Source: an uncultured Lachnospiraceae bacterium
GTDB taxonomy: Bacteria; Bacillota_A; Clostridia; Lachnospirales; Lachnospiraceae
Direction of reading: 5' to 3'
DNA length: 6,532 nucleotides
Assembly (NCBI GenBank): GCA_949957035.1
Contig: CATLIP010000139.1
Location: forward strand, 1 to 6,532
Under the pieces are notes generated by a model. It searched no databases. It saw only the letters and a program-made list of their open reading frames with translations, and was not told the origin of the DNA. This document shows, piece after piece, positions 1 through 4,688 of the stretch (the first letter of the stretch is position 1; each line of letters begins with the position of its first letter). Both the position numbers and the translations under genes were made by a program.

Positions 1-1152
1 CCTTACCATCTGGATTGTCTTCTTCATCCGGAAAAATATGCACCTGTTCTGCATATCGAAGAATGTGAGAAATGTGCCTATGACCGAGCGTGCCAGAATA
101 GCTGCATATTTGATGCGATTGAGGCCGCACAGGATGGGAGGTTTAAGATTAATCCGTCCCTTTGTGCCGGATGTGAAGCCTGCATTAAAGCTTGTGAGAA
201 TGGAAACCTGACTGCAGGCAGGGATGCACTTGCGGCAATGAAGGCAGTAAGAGAGGCGAAGGGACCGGTTTATATGATGGTGGCGCCTGCGTTTTTAGGG
301 CAGTTTGGCGAGACGATCACGCCGGGAAAGCTTCGCAGCGCTTTTAAGGCTTTAGGGTTTACAGGAATGGTGGAGGTTGCACTGTTTGCGGACATCCTTA
401 CACTCAAGGAGGCTCTGGAATTTGACAGACATGTCCAAAAGACAGGAGATTATCAGTTGACAAGCTGTTGCTGCCCGGTCTGGATAGCTATGATTCGGAA
501 GATTTATCATGAGTTAATGCCCCATGTTCCGGGAGCCGTGTCTCCGATGATTGCATGTGGGCGTATGATCAAGAGGATTCATCCGGATGCGCTTACCGTA
601 TTTGCAGGTCCTTGCCTTGCCAAGAAGCAGGAGGCGAGAGAGGAGGATATTGCGGATGCGGTGGATTATGTGCTTACTTTTCAGGAGGTACAGGATATCT
701 TTAATGCGGCGGATATCCGGCCGGAGGAGCTTCATGATGCCAGGAAGGAACATGCTTCTAAGGCGGGGAGGCTTTATGCTCGGACGGGAGGGGTGAGCCA
801 GGCTGTGGCGGAGATGGTCGAACAGCTCTGTCCCGACCGGGGGATCCATGTCCTGTCTGAGCAGGCGGACGGTCCGAAGGCATGTATGGAGATGATACGT
901 AGAATCAAAGAAGGCAGAACAGACGCGAATTTCTTCGAGGGCATGGGATGTGTAGGAGGATGTGTGGGCGGTCCCAAGGCGGTTCTTGGCGCAAAAGAGG
1001 GCGCTAAGCATGTGGACGCATACGGCGACAATGCGAGGTACCGAACGCCATTAGAGAACCCTTATGTGCGAAAGGTGCTGAAGGAGCTGGGGATTGAGAC
1101 GGTAGAAGATTTATTGTTGGATGAAGGGTTATTGACGAGGAATTTTGGTTGA
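1..1152 (+). CDS. [FeFe]-hydrogenase catalytic protein, B-type (CpIII-like), 5'-truncated by window edge
   Basis: The frame is open from base 1 and ends at TGA 1150-1152, so 383 codons are visible and the N-terminus is missing; the internal ATG at 238 is not the start because conserved motifs lie before it. Visible residues 22-35 hold a Cx2Cx5Cx3C cluster and residues 55-65 a Cx2Cx2Cx3C cluster, a two-[4Fe-4S] ferredoxin-like module. The hydrogenase domain follows: L1 TSCCCPVW (154-161), L2 GPCLAKKQE with Cys205, and L3 EGMGCVGGCVGGP with Cys317 and Cys321. All four expected H-cluster cysteines are therefore present. The family reduces protons or oxidises H2 with ferredoxin as partner, in the cytoplasm. 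The extra Cys in L1 and GGP in L3 (instead of GGGG) match, from memory, the group B/CpIII subtype rather than the CpI type. No maturase or partner subunit gene is visible. An electron-transfer or sensory role cannot be excluded. Confidence 0.88.
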   Translation, partial: PYHLDCLLHPEKYAPVLHIEECEKCAYDRACQNSCIFDAIEAAQDGRFKINPSLCAGCEACIKACENGNLTAGRDALAAMKAVREAKGPVYMMVAPAFLGQFGETITPGKLRSAFKALGFTGMVEVALFADILTLKEALEFDRHVQKTGDYQLTSCCCPVWIAMIRKIYHELMPHVPGAVSPMIACGRMIKRIHPDALTVFAGPCLAKKQEAREEDIADAVDYVLTFQEVQDIFNAADIRPEELHDARKEHASKAGRLYARTGGVSQAVAEMVEQLCPDRGIHVLSEQADGPKACMEMIRRIKEGRTDANFFEGMGCVGGCVGGPKAVLGAKEGAKHVDAYGDNARYRTPLENPYVRKVLKELGIETVEDLLLDEGLLTRNFG

Positions 1153-1165
1153 TGTAATTTCTGTA

Positions 1166-1194
1166 TTGACATTTCCTGTAACTCCCAATATAAT
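1166..1194 (+). promoter_or_regulatory. Vegetative (SigA-type) promoter of the dihydrouridine synthase gene
   Basis: TTGACA at 1166-1171 and TATAAT at 1189-1194 are both exact consensus hexamers with a 17-bp spacer. Transcription should start near 1201, about 20 bases before the start codon. The promoter lies only 14 bases beyond the hydrogenase stop and I see no terminator hairpin between them, so read-through from upstream is possible. It also rules out the in-frame TTG at 1194 as a start, because that codon overlaps the -10 box. Confidence 0.85.
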
Positions 1195-1208
1195 TGATTC
1201 AGTTTTGT

Positions 1209-1217
1209 GGAGGAAGG
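1209..1217 (+). promoter_or_regulatory. Ribosome binding site deciding the start of the dihydrouridine synthase
   Basis: GGAGGAAGG lies 6 bases before ATG 1224. This fixes the start at 1224 rather than the TTG at 1194. Confidence 0.85.
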
Positions 1218-1223
1218 ATTAAA

Positions 1224-2150
1224 ATGCAGTATTATCTTGCCCCCTTGGAGGGGATTACGACACGGATATATCGGATGGTATATCACGAATGTTTTACGCC
1301 TATGGATAAATATTTCACTCCGTTTTTATCACCCCATTCAAAGAAGGGGTTCTCGGCAAAGGAGAAGGCTGAGATTTTGCCGGAGCATAATCTTGGGATG
1401 CGTCTCGTTCCGCAGATATTGACGAACAAGGCCAAGGATTTCTTGCGAACAGAAGAAAAACTTGCTGATTACGGTTATAATGAGATTAACCTGAATCTGG
1501 GATGCCCGTCGAAAACAGTGGTGTCAAAAGGGCGTGGTTCGGGATTTCTGGCGAATCCTGAGGAGCTCGAACGTTTTCTGGATGAAATTTTTTCCGGGAC
1601 GAAAGCGCAGATATCCGTTAAAACCAGAATCGGGAGGGATGACCCAGAAGAATTTCACAGGCTGCTTGGCATTTATAACCGATATCCTCTAAAGGAGCTG
1701 ATTATCCATCCAAGGGTTCAGAAGGATTTTTATAAGAATAAACCGAATCTGGAGGTATTCGGGGAGGCGGCGAAGGCAAACGTCTGCCCTTTGTGCTACA
1801 ATGGGGATATTTGCACGAGAGCGGATGCGGCGGCGATAGAAGAACGGTTTCCGGAAGTGACGGCTTGCATGGTCGGGAGGGGAATCATTGCAAATCCCGG
1901 GCTTCTGGGCGAGATTCAGGGACGGGGGAAAACGAGCCGGGAACAGCTTCGCAGGTTCCATGACCGATTATATGAAGAATACCGAAGCCTTAATATGGGG
2001 GATAAGAACGTGCTGTTCAAGATGAAAGAGGTTTGGTGCTATCTGGGGCAGTCTTTTCCGGGATGTGAGAAGCAGTTGAAACGGATTAAGAAGGCCGAGA
2101 GGACGGACAGGTATGAGGAGGCTGTGGTAAGTTGCTTTGAAGGAGGGTAG
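1224..2150 (+). CDS. tRNA-dihydrouridine synthase family protein (FMN-dependent)
   Basis: This is a 308-residue protein of the Dus family, which reduces specific uridines in the tRNA D-loop or neighbouring positions using FMN and NAD(P)H. The TIM-barrel begins with LAPLEGIT (residues 5-12, phosphate/FMN-binding strand, usually LAPMxGVTD). Next come NLNLGCPSKTVVSKGRGSGFL, with the predicted catalytic general-acid Cys94, then SVKTRIG (131-137), IIHPRV (160-165), NGDI (193-196) and VGRGIIANP (217-225), the last two being FMN-phosphate contacts. Residues from about 235 to 308 form the basic helical tRNA-binding tail. The length is typical or slightly short. The start is ATG 1224, set by a strong RBS and a promoter that covers the upstream TTG. 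A Cys-rich CPLCYNGDIC stretch (188-197) precedes the flavin site. Family assignment is firm; which uridine is modified, and whether it is DusB-like, cannot be told. It appears monocistronic. Confidence 0.93.
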   Translation: MQYYLAPLEGITTRIYRMVYHECFTPMDKYFTPFLSPHSKKGFSAKEKAEILPEHNLGMRLVPQILTNKAKDFLRTEEKLADYGYNEINLNLGCPSKTVVSKGRGSGFLANPEELERFLDEIFSGTKAQISVKTRIGRDDPEEFHRLLGIYNRYPLKELIIHPRVQKDFYKNKPNLEVFGEAAKANVCPLCYNGDICTRADAAAIEERFPEVTACMVGRGIIANPGLLGEIQGRGKTSREQLRRFHDRLYEEYRSLNMGDKNVLFKMKEVWCYLGQSFPGCEKQLKRIKKAERTDRYEEAVVSCFEGG

Positions 2151-2167
2151 TTTTTGTAGATTATATC

Positions 2168-2196
2168 TTTACAATTTGTATGCCATGCAATATAAT
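2168..2196 (+). promoter_or_regulatory. Promoter of the XRE-cupin / tRNA-deacylase operon
   Basis: TTTACA at 2168-2173, one mismatch from consensus, is followed after exactly 17 bases by TATAAT at 2191-2196. The predicted start site is near 2203, which gives a short leader of about 38 bases before GTG 2241. Confidence 0.8.
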
Positions 2197-2211
2197 AGAA
2201 AAAAGTTCTAT
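2195..2211. promoter_or_regulatory. Candidate operator: inverted repeat over the -10 and start site
   Basis: ATAGAA (2195-2200) and TTCTAT (2206-2211) form a perfect 6-bp inverted repeat with a 5-base centre at 2203. It overlaps the end of the -10 box and the predicted transcription start. An HTH dimer bound here would block RNA polymerase. The natural candidate is the XRE-cupin protein encoded just downstream (autoregulation), but this is inference and the repeat is short and AT-rich. Confidence 0.35.
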
Positions 2212-2225
2212 ATACAGGAATTTTT

Positions 2226-2233
2226 AAGGAGGA
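2226..2233 (+). promoter_or_regulatory. Ribosome binding site supporting a GTG start
   Basis: AAGGAGGA stands 7 bases before GTG 2241. No ATG competes at this spacing, so the XRE-cupin gene uses a GTG start. Confidence 0.8.
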
Positions 2234-2240
2234 ATCCTTT

Positions 2241-2792
2241 GTGGAACACTTAAATCAAATCATTGCAGGTAATCTGAAAGAAATCAGAAAGCGTAAAGAG
2301 TTAAGCCTAGAGCAGGTGTCGGTCCTGACATCCATTAGTAAGAGTATGCTGAGTCAGTTGGAGCGGGGAGAGGTCAATCCTACGATATCAACGGTCTATA
2401 AGCTGTCTCTTGGGCTCAAGGTTCCTGTGACGGCATTTACCGCCGACAAGCCAAAACCATTTTCACAGACGGGAAAGGCGGAGGTGACGCCGCTTGTGGG
2501 CGACAAGGGAAGGTACAGGCTGTTTCCCATTTTTGAATTCCGGGAGGGTCAGGATTTTGAGATATTTGATCTGGAGTTCGACGAAGGAGGCACCATGCGG
2601 GGGCATCTGCAGATGCATGGGACCAGGGAGTTTATTACGGTGTATTCCGGCGAACTGACGCTTATCTTTGAGGACAGAGAGTATGTGCTGAGAGCAGGGG
2701 ATTCTGCCGCATATAATGCATTTGACGATTATGTATACAAGAATACGGGCAATGGAATGGTGACTGCGTGTATCGTAGTCCATTATTCGTAA
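2241..2792 (+). CDS. XRE-family transcriptional regulator with C-terminal cupin domain
   Basis: This is a 183-residue, two-domain DNA-binding protein. Residues about 7-65 are an XRE/lambda-repressor HTH (LSLEQVSVLTSISKSMLSQLERG spans the HTH; NPTISTVYKLSLGLKVP completes the domain). Residues about 108-183 are a cupin_2 barrel expected to bind a small effector. Cupin motif 1 is largely kept (H122, H126, E130, G137). In motif 2, AGDSAAYNAFDDYVYKNTG (152-170), the usual Pro-His is replaced by Asp163-Tyr164, so one common metal ligand is absent. Translation starts at GTG 2241 behind a strong RBS. The tRNA-deacylase gene starts 21 bases after the stop with no terminator, so the two are almost certainly cotranscribed. 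Proteins with this architecture regulate small-molecule or polyamine catabolism in other bacteria (PuuR type); the ligand here is unknown. Confidence 0.92.
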   Translation: MEHLNQIIAGNLKEIRKRKELSLEQVSVLTSISKSMLSQLERGEVNPTISTVYKLSLGLKVPVTAFTADKPKPFSQTGKAEVTPLVGDKGRYRLFPIFEFREGQDFEIFDLEFDEGGTMRGHLQMHGTREFITVYSGELTLIFEDREYVLRAGDSAAYNAFDDYVYKNTGNGMVTACIVVHYS

Positions 2793-2813
2793 CAGAAAGG
2801 AGCTATTAGCAAG

Positions 2814-3305
2814 ATGGAAGACCAGAAGCAGCGTGTGTATGACGCATTAGACAAGTTGAAGATTAAATATGAGGTTGTGGAGCATGAGCCGGTACATACC
2901 ATGGAGGATATGGACAGACTTGGACTGCCGGAGAAGGGAACTCTGTGCAAGAATCTTTTTCTGCGGGATTCGAAGGGAAAGAGACATTTTCTGGTGACTT
3001 GTGAGGAGAGTAAGAAGGTGGATTTGAAAGCTCTTGGCAGACAGCTTGGAGGAGGAAACTTAAGTTTTGCTTCTGAAGACAGGCTGGAGAAATATCTAGG
3101 GCTTAAGCAGGGCAGCGTATCTCCCTTTGGGTTAATGAACGATACGGACCATGCAGTGGAGTTTTTTATTGATAAGGATTTGAGCAGATGTAAGAGCCTT
3201 GGAATCCATCCCCTTGAGAATACCGCGACGGTTTTCCTGTCTTTTAAAGATTTGGATAAATTTCTATGGGATTTGGATGTAGATGTAGTGAAGGTTAAGT
3301 TGTAA
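2814..3305 (+). CDS. YbaK/ProX-type aminoacyl-tRNA deacylase (prolyl-tRNA editing family)
   Basis: This 163-residue, single-domain protein spans the whole YbaK / ProRS-associated editing fold. Such free-standing enzymes hydrolyse mischarged tRNA in trans, classically Ala-tRNA(Pro) (ProX/PrdX) or Cys-tRNA(Pro) (YbaK), in the cytoplasm. Visible family features are the EHEPVHTMEDMDRL N-terminal strand-helix (23-36), the invariant-type lysine Lys46 in CKNLFLRD (45-52), and the C-terminal GIHPLENTATVFLS loop (130-143). The KNLFLRD plus HPLEN pattern fits ProX/PrdX better than bacterial YbaK, so Ala-tRNA(Pro) is the likeliest substrate, but that is inference. The start is ATG 2814 with GAAAGGAG at 2795-2802, 11 bases upstream (rather long spacing). 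It is the second gene of the operon with the XRE-cupin regulator. A stem-loop at 3330-3370 follows. Confidence 0.88.
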   Translation: MEDQKQRVYDALDKLKIKYEVVEHEPVHTMEDMDRLGLPEKGTLCKNLFLRDSKGKRHFLVTCEESKKVDLKALGRQLGGGNLSFASEDRLEKYLGLKQGSVSPFGLMNDTDHAVEFFIDKDLSRCKSLGIHPLENTATVFLSFKDLDKFLWDLDVDVVKVKL

Positions 3306-3329
3306 TGAAAGCTTGGGATTCAAGTATAT

Positions 3330-3370
3330 GCCTGCGAAATCACTCATAAGTCAGTGTTATTTTCGCAGGC
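3330..3370. terminator. Stem-loop between convergent genes, possible bidirectional 3'-end structure
   Basis: GCCTGCGAAA (3330-3339) pairs perfectly with TTTCGCAGGC (3361-3370). Inside, CACT (3341-3344) pairs with AGTG (3353-3356) around an 8-base loop, with an asymmetric internal loop between the two stems. It sits 25 bases past the deacylase stop and 37 bases from the stop of the opposing XRE gene. Neither strand has a T-run after the stem, so it is not a classical intrinsic terminator. It could stabilise 3' ends or act with Rho. Confidence 0.5.
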
Positions 3371-3382
3371 ACTGGCCTGATA

Positions 3383-3399
3383 CACGAAGCAGTATCGTG
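3383..3399. repeat. Short inverted repeat in convergent intergenic DNA
   Basis: CACGA (3383-3387) and TCGTG (3395-3399) are a 5-bp inverted repeat with a 7-base centre. They interlock with a second one, GATAC (3379-3383) and GTATC (3392-3396). It lies just past the stop of the minus-strand XRE gene, next to the larger stem-loop. Its role is unknown and it could be chance. Confidence 0.25.
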
Positions 3400-3406
3400 C
3401 GGGCTT

Positions 3407-3655
3407 CTATACATTTCCATCGATCAGATAATCATAGGAGACACTGAAGACTTCTGAAAAAGCCTTTATCTCCATGTCTGTTACATATCTCTGGTTTGTT
3501 TCAATTCGTGTTATCACATTTTTGTCAATGTCATACCCTTTTAATTGAAGCTGGAAGGCTAAGTCCCGTTGAGAATAGCCGTGATTTTTTCTCAGTTCAA
3601 TCAGCCGTTTGCTGATTAGGTTTTTCTCACCGTCCGGTGTTCTTGGTTTTGGCAT
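3407..3655 (-). CDS. Small XRE-family HTH regulator (minus strand)
   Basis: This 82-residue protein is essentially one lambda-repressor-like HTH domain with a short basic N-terminus. The HTH covers about residues 14-77: helix 1 ISKRLIELRKNHG, helix-turn-helix YSQRDLAFQLQLKGYDIDKNVITRIETNQ, then VTDMEIKAFSEVFSVSYDYLI, a typical XRE ending. No effector or protease domain is present, so it is most likely a dimeric repressor with little or no ligand-sensing capacity of its own. The start is ATG at 3653-3655 (minus strand), with AGAGGA (complement of 3663-3668) 7 bases upstream. It is transcribed away from the second small XRE gene at 3925 and towards the deacylase gene. Its AT-rich upstream region holds candidate operators. 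It resembles regulators found on mobile elements and scattered in Lachnospiraceae chromosomes; the target is unknown. Confidence 0.85.
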   Translation of the reverse strand: MPKPRTPDGEKNLISKRLIELRKNHGYSQRDLAFQLQLKGYDIDKNVITRIETNQRYVTDMEIKAFSEVFSVSYDYLIDGNV

Positions 3656-3710
3656 CTTTTTGTCCTCTTTTCTTAAAGTATTTTTATAATTTTGTCTCAG
3701 TTTTTAAACT

Positions 3711-3739
3711 AGTATAGATTTTACAGGTCTAAATCTTTA
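3711..3739 (-). promoter_or_regulatory. Possible promoter of the minus-strand XRE gene
   Basis: On the minus strand, TATACT (complement of 3711-3716) makes a good -10. Seventeen bases upstream is TAAAGA (complement of 3734-3739), a poor -35. The position suits a leader of about 50 bases. The weak -35 would suit a regulated promoter, but the region is AT-rich enough for a chance match. Confidence 0.3.
3716..3736. promoter_or_regulatory. Candidate operator in the divergent XRE region
   Basis: AGATTT (3716-3721) and AAATCT (3731-3736) form a perfect 6-bp inverted repeat around 9 bases. It lies inside the possible minus-strand promoter. A partly overlapping longer pair is GATTTTA (3717-3723) with TAAAATC (3738-3744). 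Either could be an HTH dimer site; AT-richness keeps confidence low. Confidence 0.28.
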
Positions 3740-3746
3740 AAATCGG

Positions 3747-3763
3747 TTGTAAAAATGATACAA
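3747..3763. promoter_or_regulatory. Candidate second operator in the divergent XRE region
   Basis: TTGTA (3747-3751) and TACAA (3759-3763) form a 17-bp inverted repeat with a 7-base centre, a size and shape often seen for XRE/Cro-type repressors. The centre carries ATGATAC (3755-3761), which recurs as a direct repeat at 3773-3779, 18 bases on. The TTGTAA at 3747-3752 with TATGAT at 3772-3777 could also be a weak plus-strand promoter (19-base spacer) for the gene at 3925. Confidence 0.28.
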
Positions 3764-3912
3764 ATTATTATTATGATACCTTATTAAAGTATGTACATCT
3801 GACCTGCATATTATGTGTTGCGGTATGCCCTGTTGGGAGATGGGGAATAGAAAAAGGTAAGAATTTGAGAGGTTATGCCATAATGAAAACAGATTATTTA
3901 AGAAATCAGCAG

Positions 3913-3918
3913 GGAGGG
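3913..3918 (+). promoter_or_regulatory. Ribosome binding site deciding the start of the second small XRE gene
   Basis: GGAGGG lies 6 bases before ATG 3925. The alternative in-frame ATG at 3883 and TTG at 3865 have much weaker sites. Confidence 0.75.
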
Positions 3919-3924
3919 AAAATT

Positions 3925-4251
3925 ATGGAGTATCCGGTAATTAATACGAAAAAGACAGGAAATAAAATCAAAGAGGTGTGTGAAAGACAGGGAATCCGTC
4001 CCAAAGACATACAGGAATATATGGGATTTTCAGCCCTGCAGTCGGTGTATGATTGGTTTCGGGGGAAAAATTTGCCCACTGTAGATAACCTGTACGCACT
4101 GTCGCGGCTTCTAAGAGTTTCCATGGATACGTTAGTGGTTGCTTCGGACCAGGCGGAATCAGGCGATATGTGTGAGCTTCGGGCTTTGTCCGGTGGGTAT
4201 CATCAAGAGACAGTGTTACAGTATTGGAAGCTAATGAAACAGGCAGCATAA
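3925..4251 (+). CDS. Small XRE-family HTH protein (plus strand, divergent partner)
   Basis: This 108-residue protein has an N-terminal HTH and a short C-terminal tail. Residues about 11-70 carry the fold: TGNKIKEVCERQGIRPKDIQEYMGFSALQSVYDWFRGKNLPTVDNLYALSRLLRVSMDTLV. The pattern is the IKxxxxxxGxxxxDxQEYxGF...VYxWxRGxxLPTVDNLYALSxLL subtype that I recognise from many clostridial chromosomes and mobile elements. The last 35 residues (after about 73) have no recognised domain and end in a possible helix, HQETVLQYWKLMKQAA. The start at 3925 is chosen for its strong RBS; starting at ATG 3883 would add 14 residues that look non-conserved. It is divergent from the 82-residue XRE gene, 269 bases away. 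No operon partner is visible downstream before the 437-base gap. It may regulate itself or its divergent neighbour. Confidence 0.82.
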   Translation: MEYPVINTKKTGNKIKEVCERQGIRPKDIQEYMGFSALQSVYDWFRGKNLPTVDNLYALSRLLRVSMDTLVVASDQAESGDMCELRALSGGYHQETVLQYWKLMKQAA

Positions 4252-4310
4252 ATGTGTCAATCAGTTTGTAACTGGATGCAAAAGAGTCTGTTTTCTGATA
4301 TTCTGTATTT

Positions 4311-4349
4311 AGGAAATATAAGAGTGTATTTCCTTGATATACGAAGGAA
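4311..4349. repeat. Overlapping, mutually exclusive hairpins
   Basis: AGGAAATA (4311-4318) pairs over 8 bp with TATTTCCT (4327-4334), with an 8-base loop. The right arm can instead pair with downstream sequence: TTCCTT (4330-4335) with AAGGAA (4344-4349), again with an 8-base loop. There is no T-run after either. It lies 60 bases past the XRE stop. It may be the 3' end of that transcript or a switching element; nothing confirms either. Confidence 0.35.
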
Positions 4350-4547
4350 GATAAAGAGCCGGGAGAAGTTTGGGGCGCAGTTAGGTACAGAGATAAAAGT
4401 CGCCAATGTAACGACAGCAGATGGCAAATGAGAACAATGTCAGGATAAGAACGGGAAGAGAAGGAGTTTTAGAATATATCGATAGAGGAAATGGCGAGAG
4501 GCACAGAGCGGAAAAGGGTAAAAGAATACGAAGAATCAGACGGAGAA

Positions 4548-4587
4548 AAAAGATGTGGCAGTATGGGAACAAACTGCCGCATCTTTT
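4548..4587 (+). terminator. Intrinsic terminator-like stem-loop ahead of the two-component operon
   Basis: AAAAGATGTGGCAGT (4548-4562) pairs with ACTGCCGCATCTTTT (4573-4587), 15 bp with one G-U wobble and a 10-base loop. The A-run on the left and T-run on the right give intrinsic-terminator character in both directions, although only four T follow the GC-rich part. It lies about 100 bases before the response regulator. It could end transcripts from the XRE side or act as an attenuator in the operon leader. Confidence 0.6.
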
Positions 4588-4598
4588 GGCATTGGGTA

Positions 4599-4627
4599 TT
4601 GCAAGATGAACATAGTAATATTATTAT
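4599..4627 (+). promoter_or_regulatory. Possible promoter of the two-component operon
   Basis: TTGCAA (4599-4604) and TATTAT (4622-4627), spaced by 17 bases, match consensus at 4 of 6 and 5 of 6 positions. It lies just after the terminator-like hairpin, which would insulate it. The predicted start near 4634 leaves about 55 bases of leader carrying the 14-codon frame. Confidence 0.45.
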
Positions 4628-4643
4628 GTACAAAGAAGAGGAG

Positions 4644-4688
4644 ATGATGAAACTGGGACAATATAATGCTGTGGGAGGATGTTGTTAA
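4644..4688 (+). CDS. Putative 14-residue leader peptide upstream of the response regulator
   Basis: The frame ATG ATG ... TGT TGT TAA encodes MMKLGQYNAVGGCC. GAGGAG (4638-4643) sits immediately ahead: no spacing from the first ATG, but about 5 bases from its GAGG core to the second ATG at 4647. The stop codon abuts the response regulator's ATG (TAA then ATG), and the regulator's own SD, GGGAGG (4673-4678), lies inside the frame, so translating the leader would unwind or occupy that site. The peptide ends in Gly-Gly-Cys-Cys. It may be a coupling leader or a chance frame; there is no homology knowledge to support a function. Confidence 0.35.
   Translation: MMKLGQYNAVGGCC

Larger units (their letters stand above)
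4252..4643. other. Long intergenic region without a conventional gene
   Basis: I find no credible protein gene between the small XRE gene and the short frame at 4644. Open frames here (for example 4421-4609) have Arg/Lys-rich compositions typical of read-through of purine-rich non-coding DNA and lack good RBS support. The region does hold two alternative hairpins (4311-4349) and a terminator-like stem-loop (4548-4587), described separately. It may be a leader for the two-component operon, a small RNA, or eroded remnant DNA. Confidence 0.6.

Noticed and set aside
514..1031. Minus-strand and alternate-frame open frames over the hydrogenase gene
   Set aside because: They lie wholly within a gene whose motifs are unmistakable, and their products are low-complexity, Arg/Ser/Pro-rich shadow translations.
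1194..1223. Upstream TTG start for the dihydrouridine synthase
   Set aside because: It overlaps the consensus -10 box and lacks a ribosome binding site; ATG 1224 has an ideal one.
3330..3400. CRISPR repeat or attachment site suggested by clustered palindromes
   Set aside because: There is no repeated unit with regular spacers and no integrase or matching second copy of the site in the window.
3865..3924. Longer N-terminus for the second small XRE protein from TTG 3865 or ATG 3883
   Set aside because: The ribosome sites are weak and the added residues do not look like part of the HTH; ATG 3925 has GGAGGG at 6 bases.
4381..4609. Open frames on both strands at 4381-4572 (minus) and 4421-4609 (plus)
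   Set aside because: The plus frame is Arg/Lys-rich from purine-rich DNA and ends inside or just past the terminator hairpin; the minus frame is its Leu/Phe/Ser-rich complement. Neither has a convincing ribosome site or a recognisable domain.
4662..4667. TATAAT within the short frame as a -10 box
   Set aside because: Seventeen bases upstream is a purine run (AGGAGA) with no resemblance to a -35 hexamer, and transcription from it would begin at or inside the response-regulator SD.
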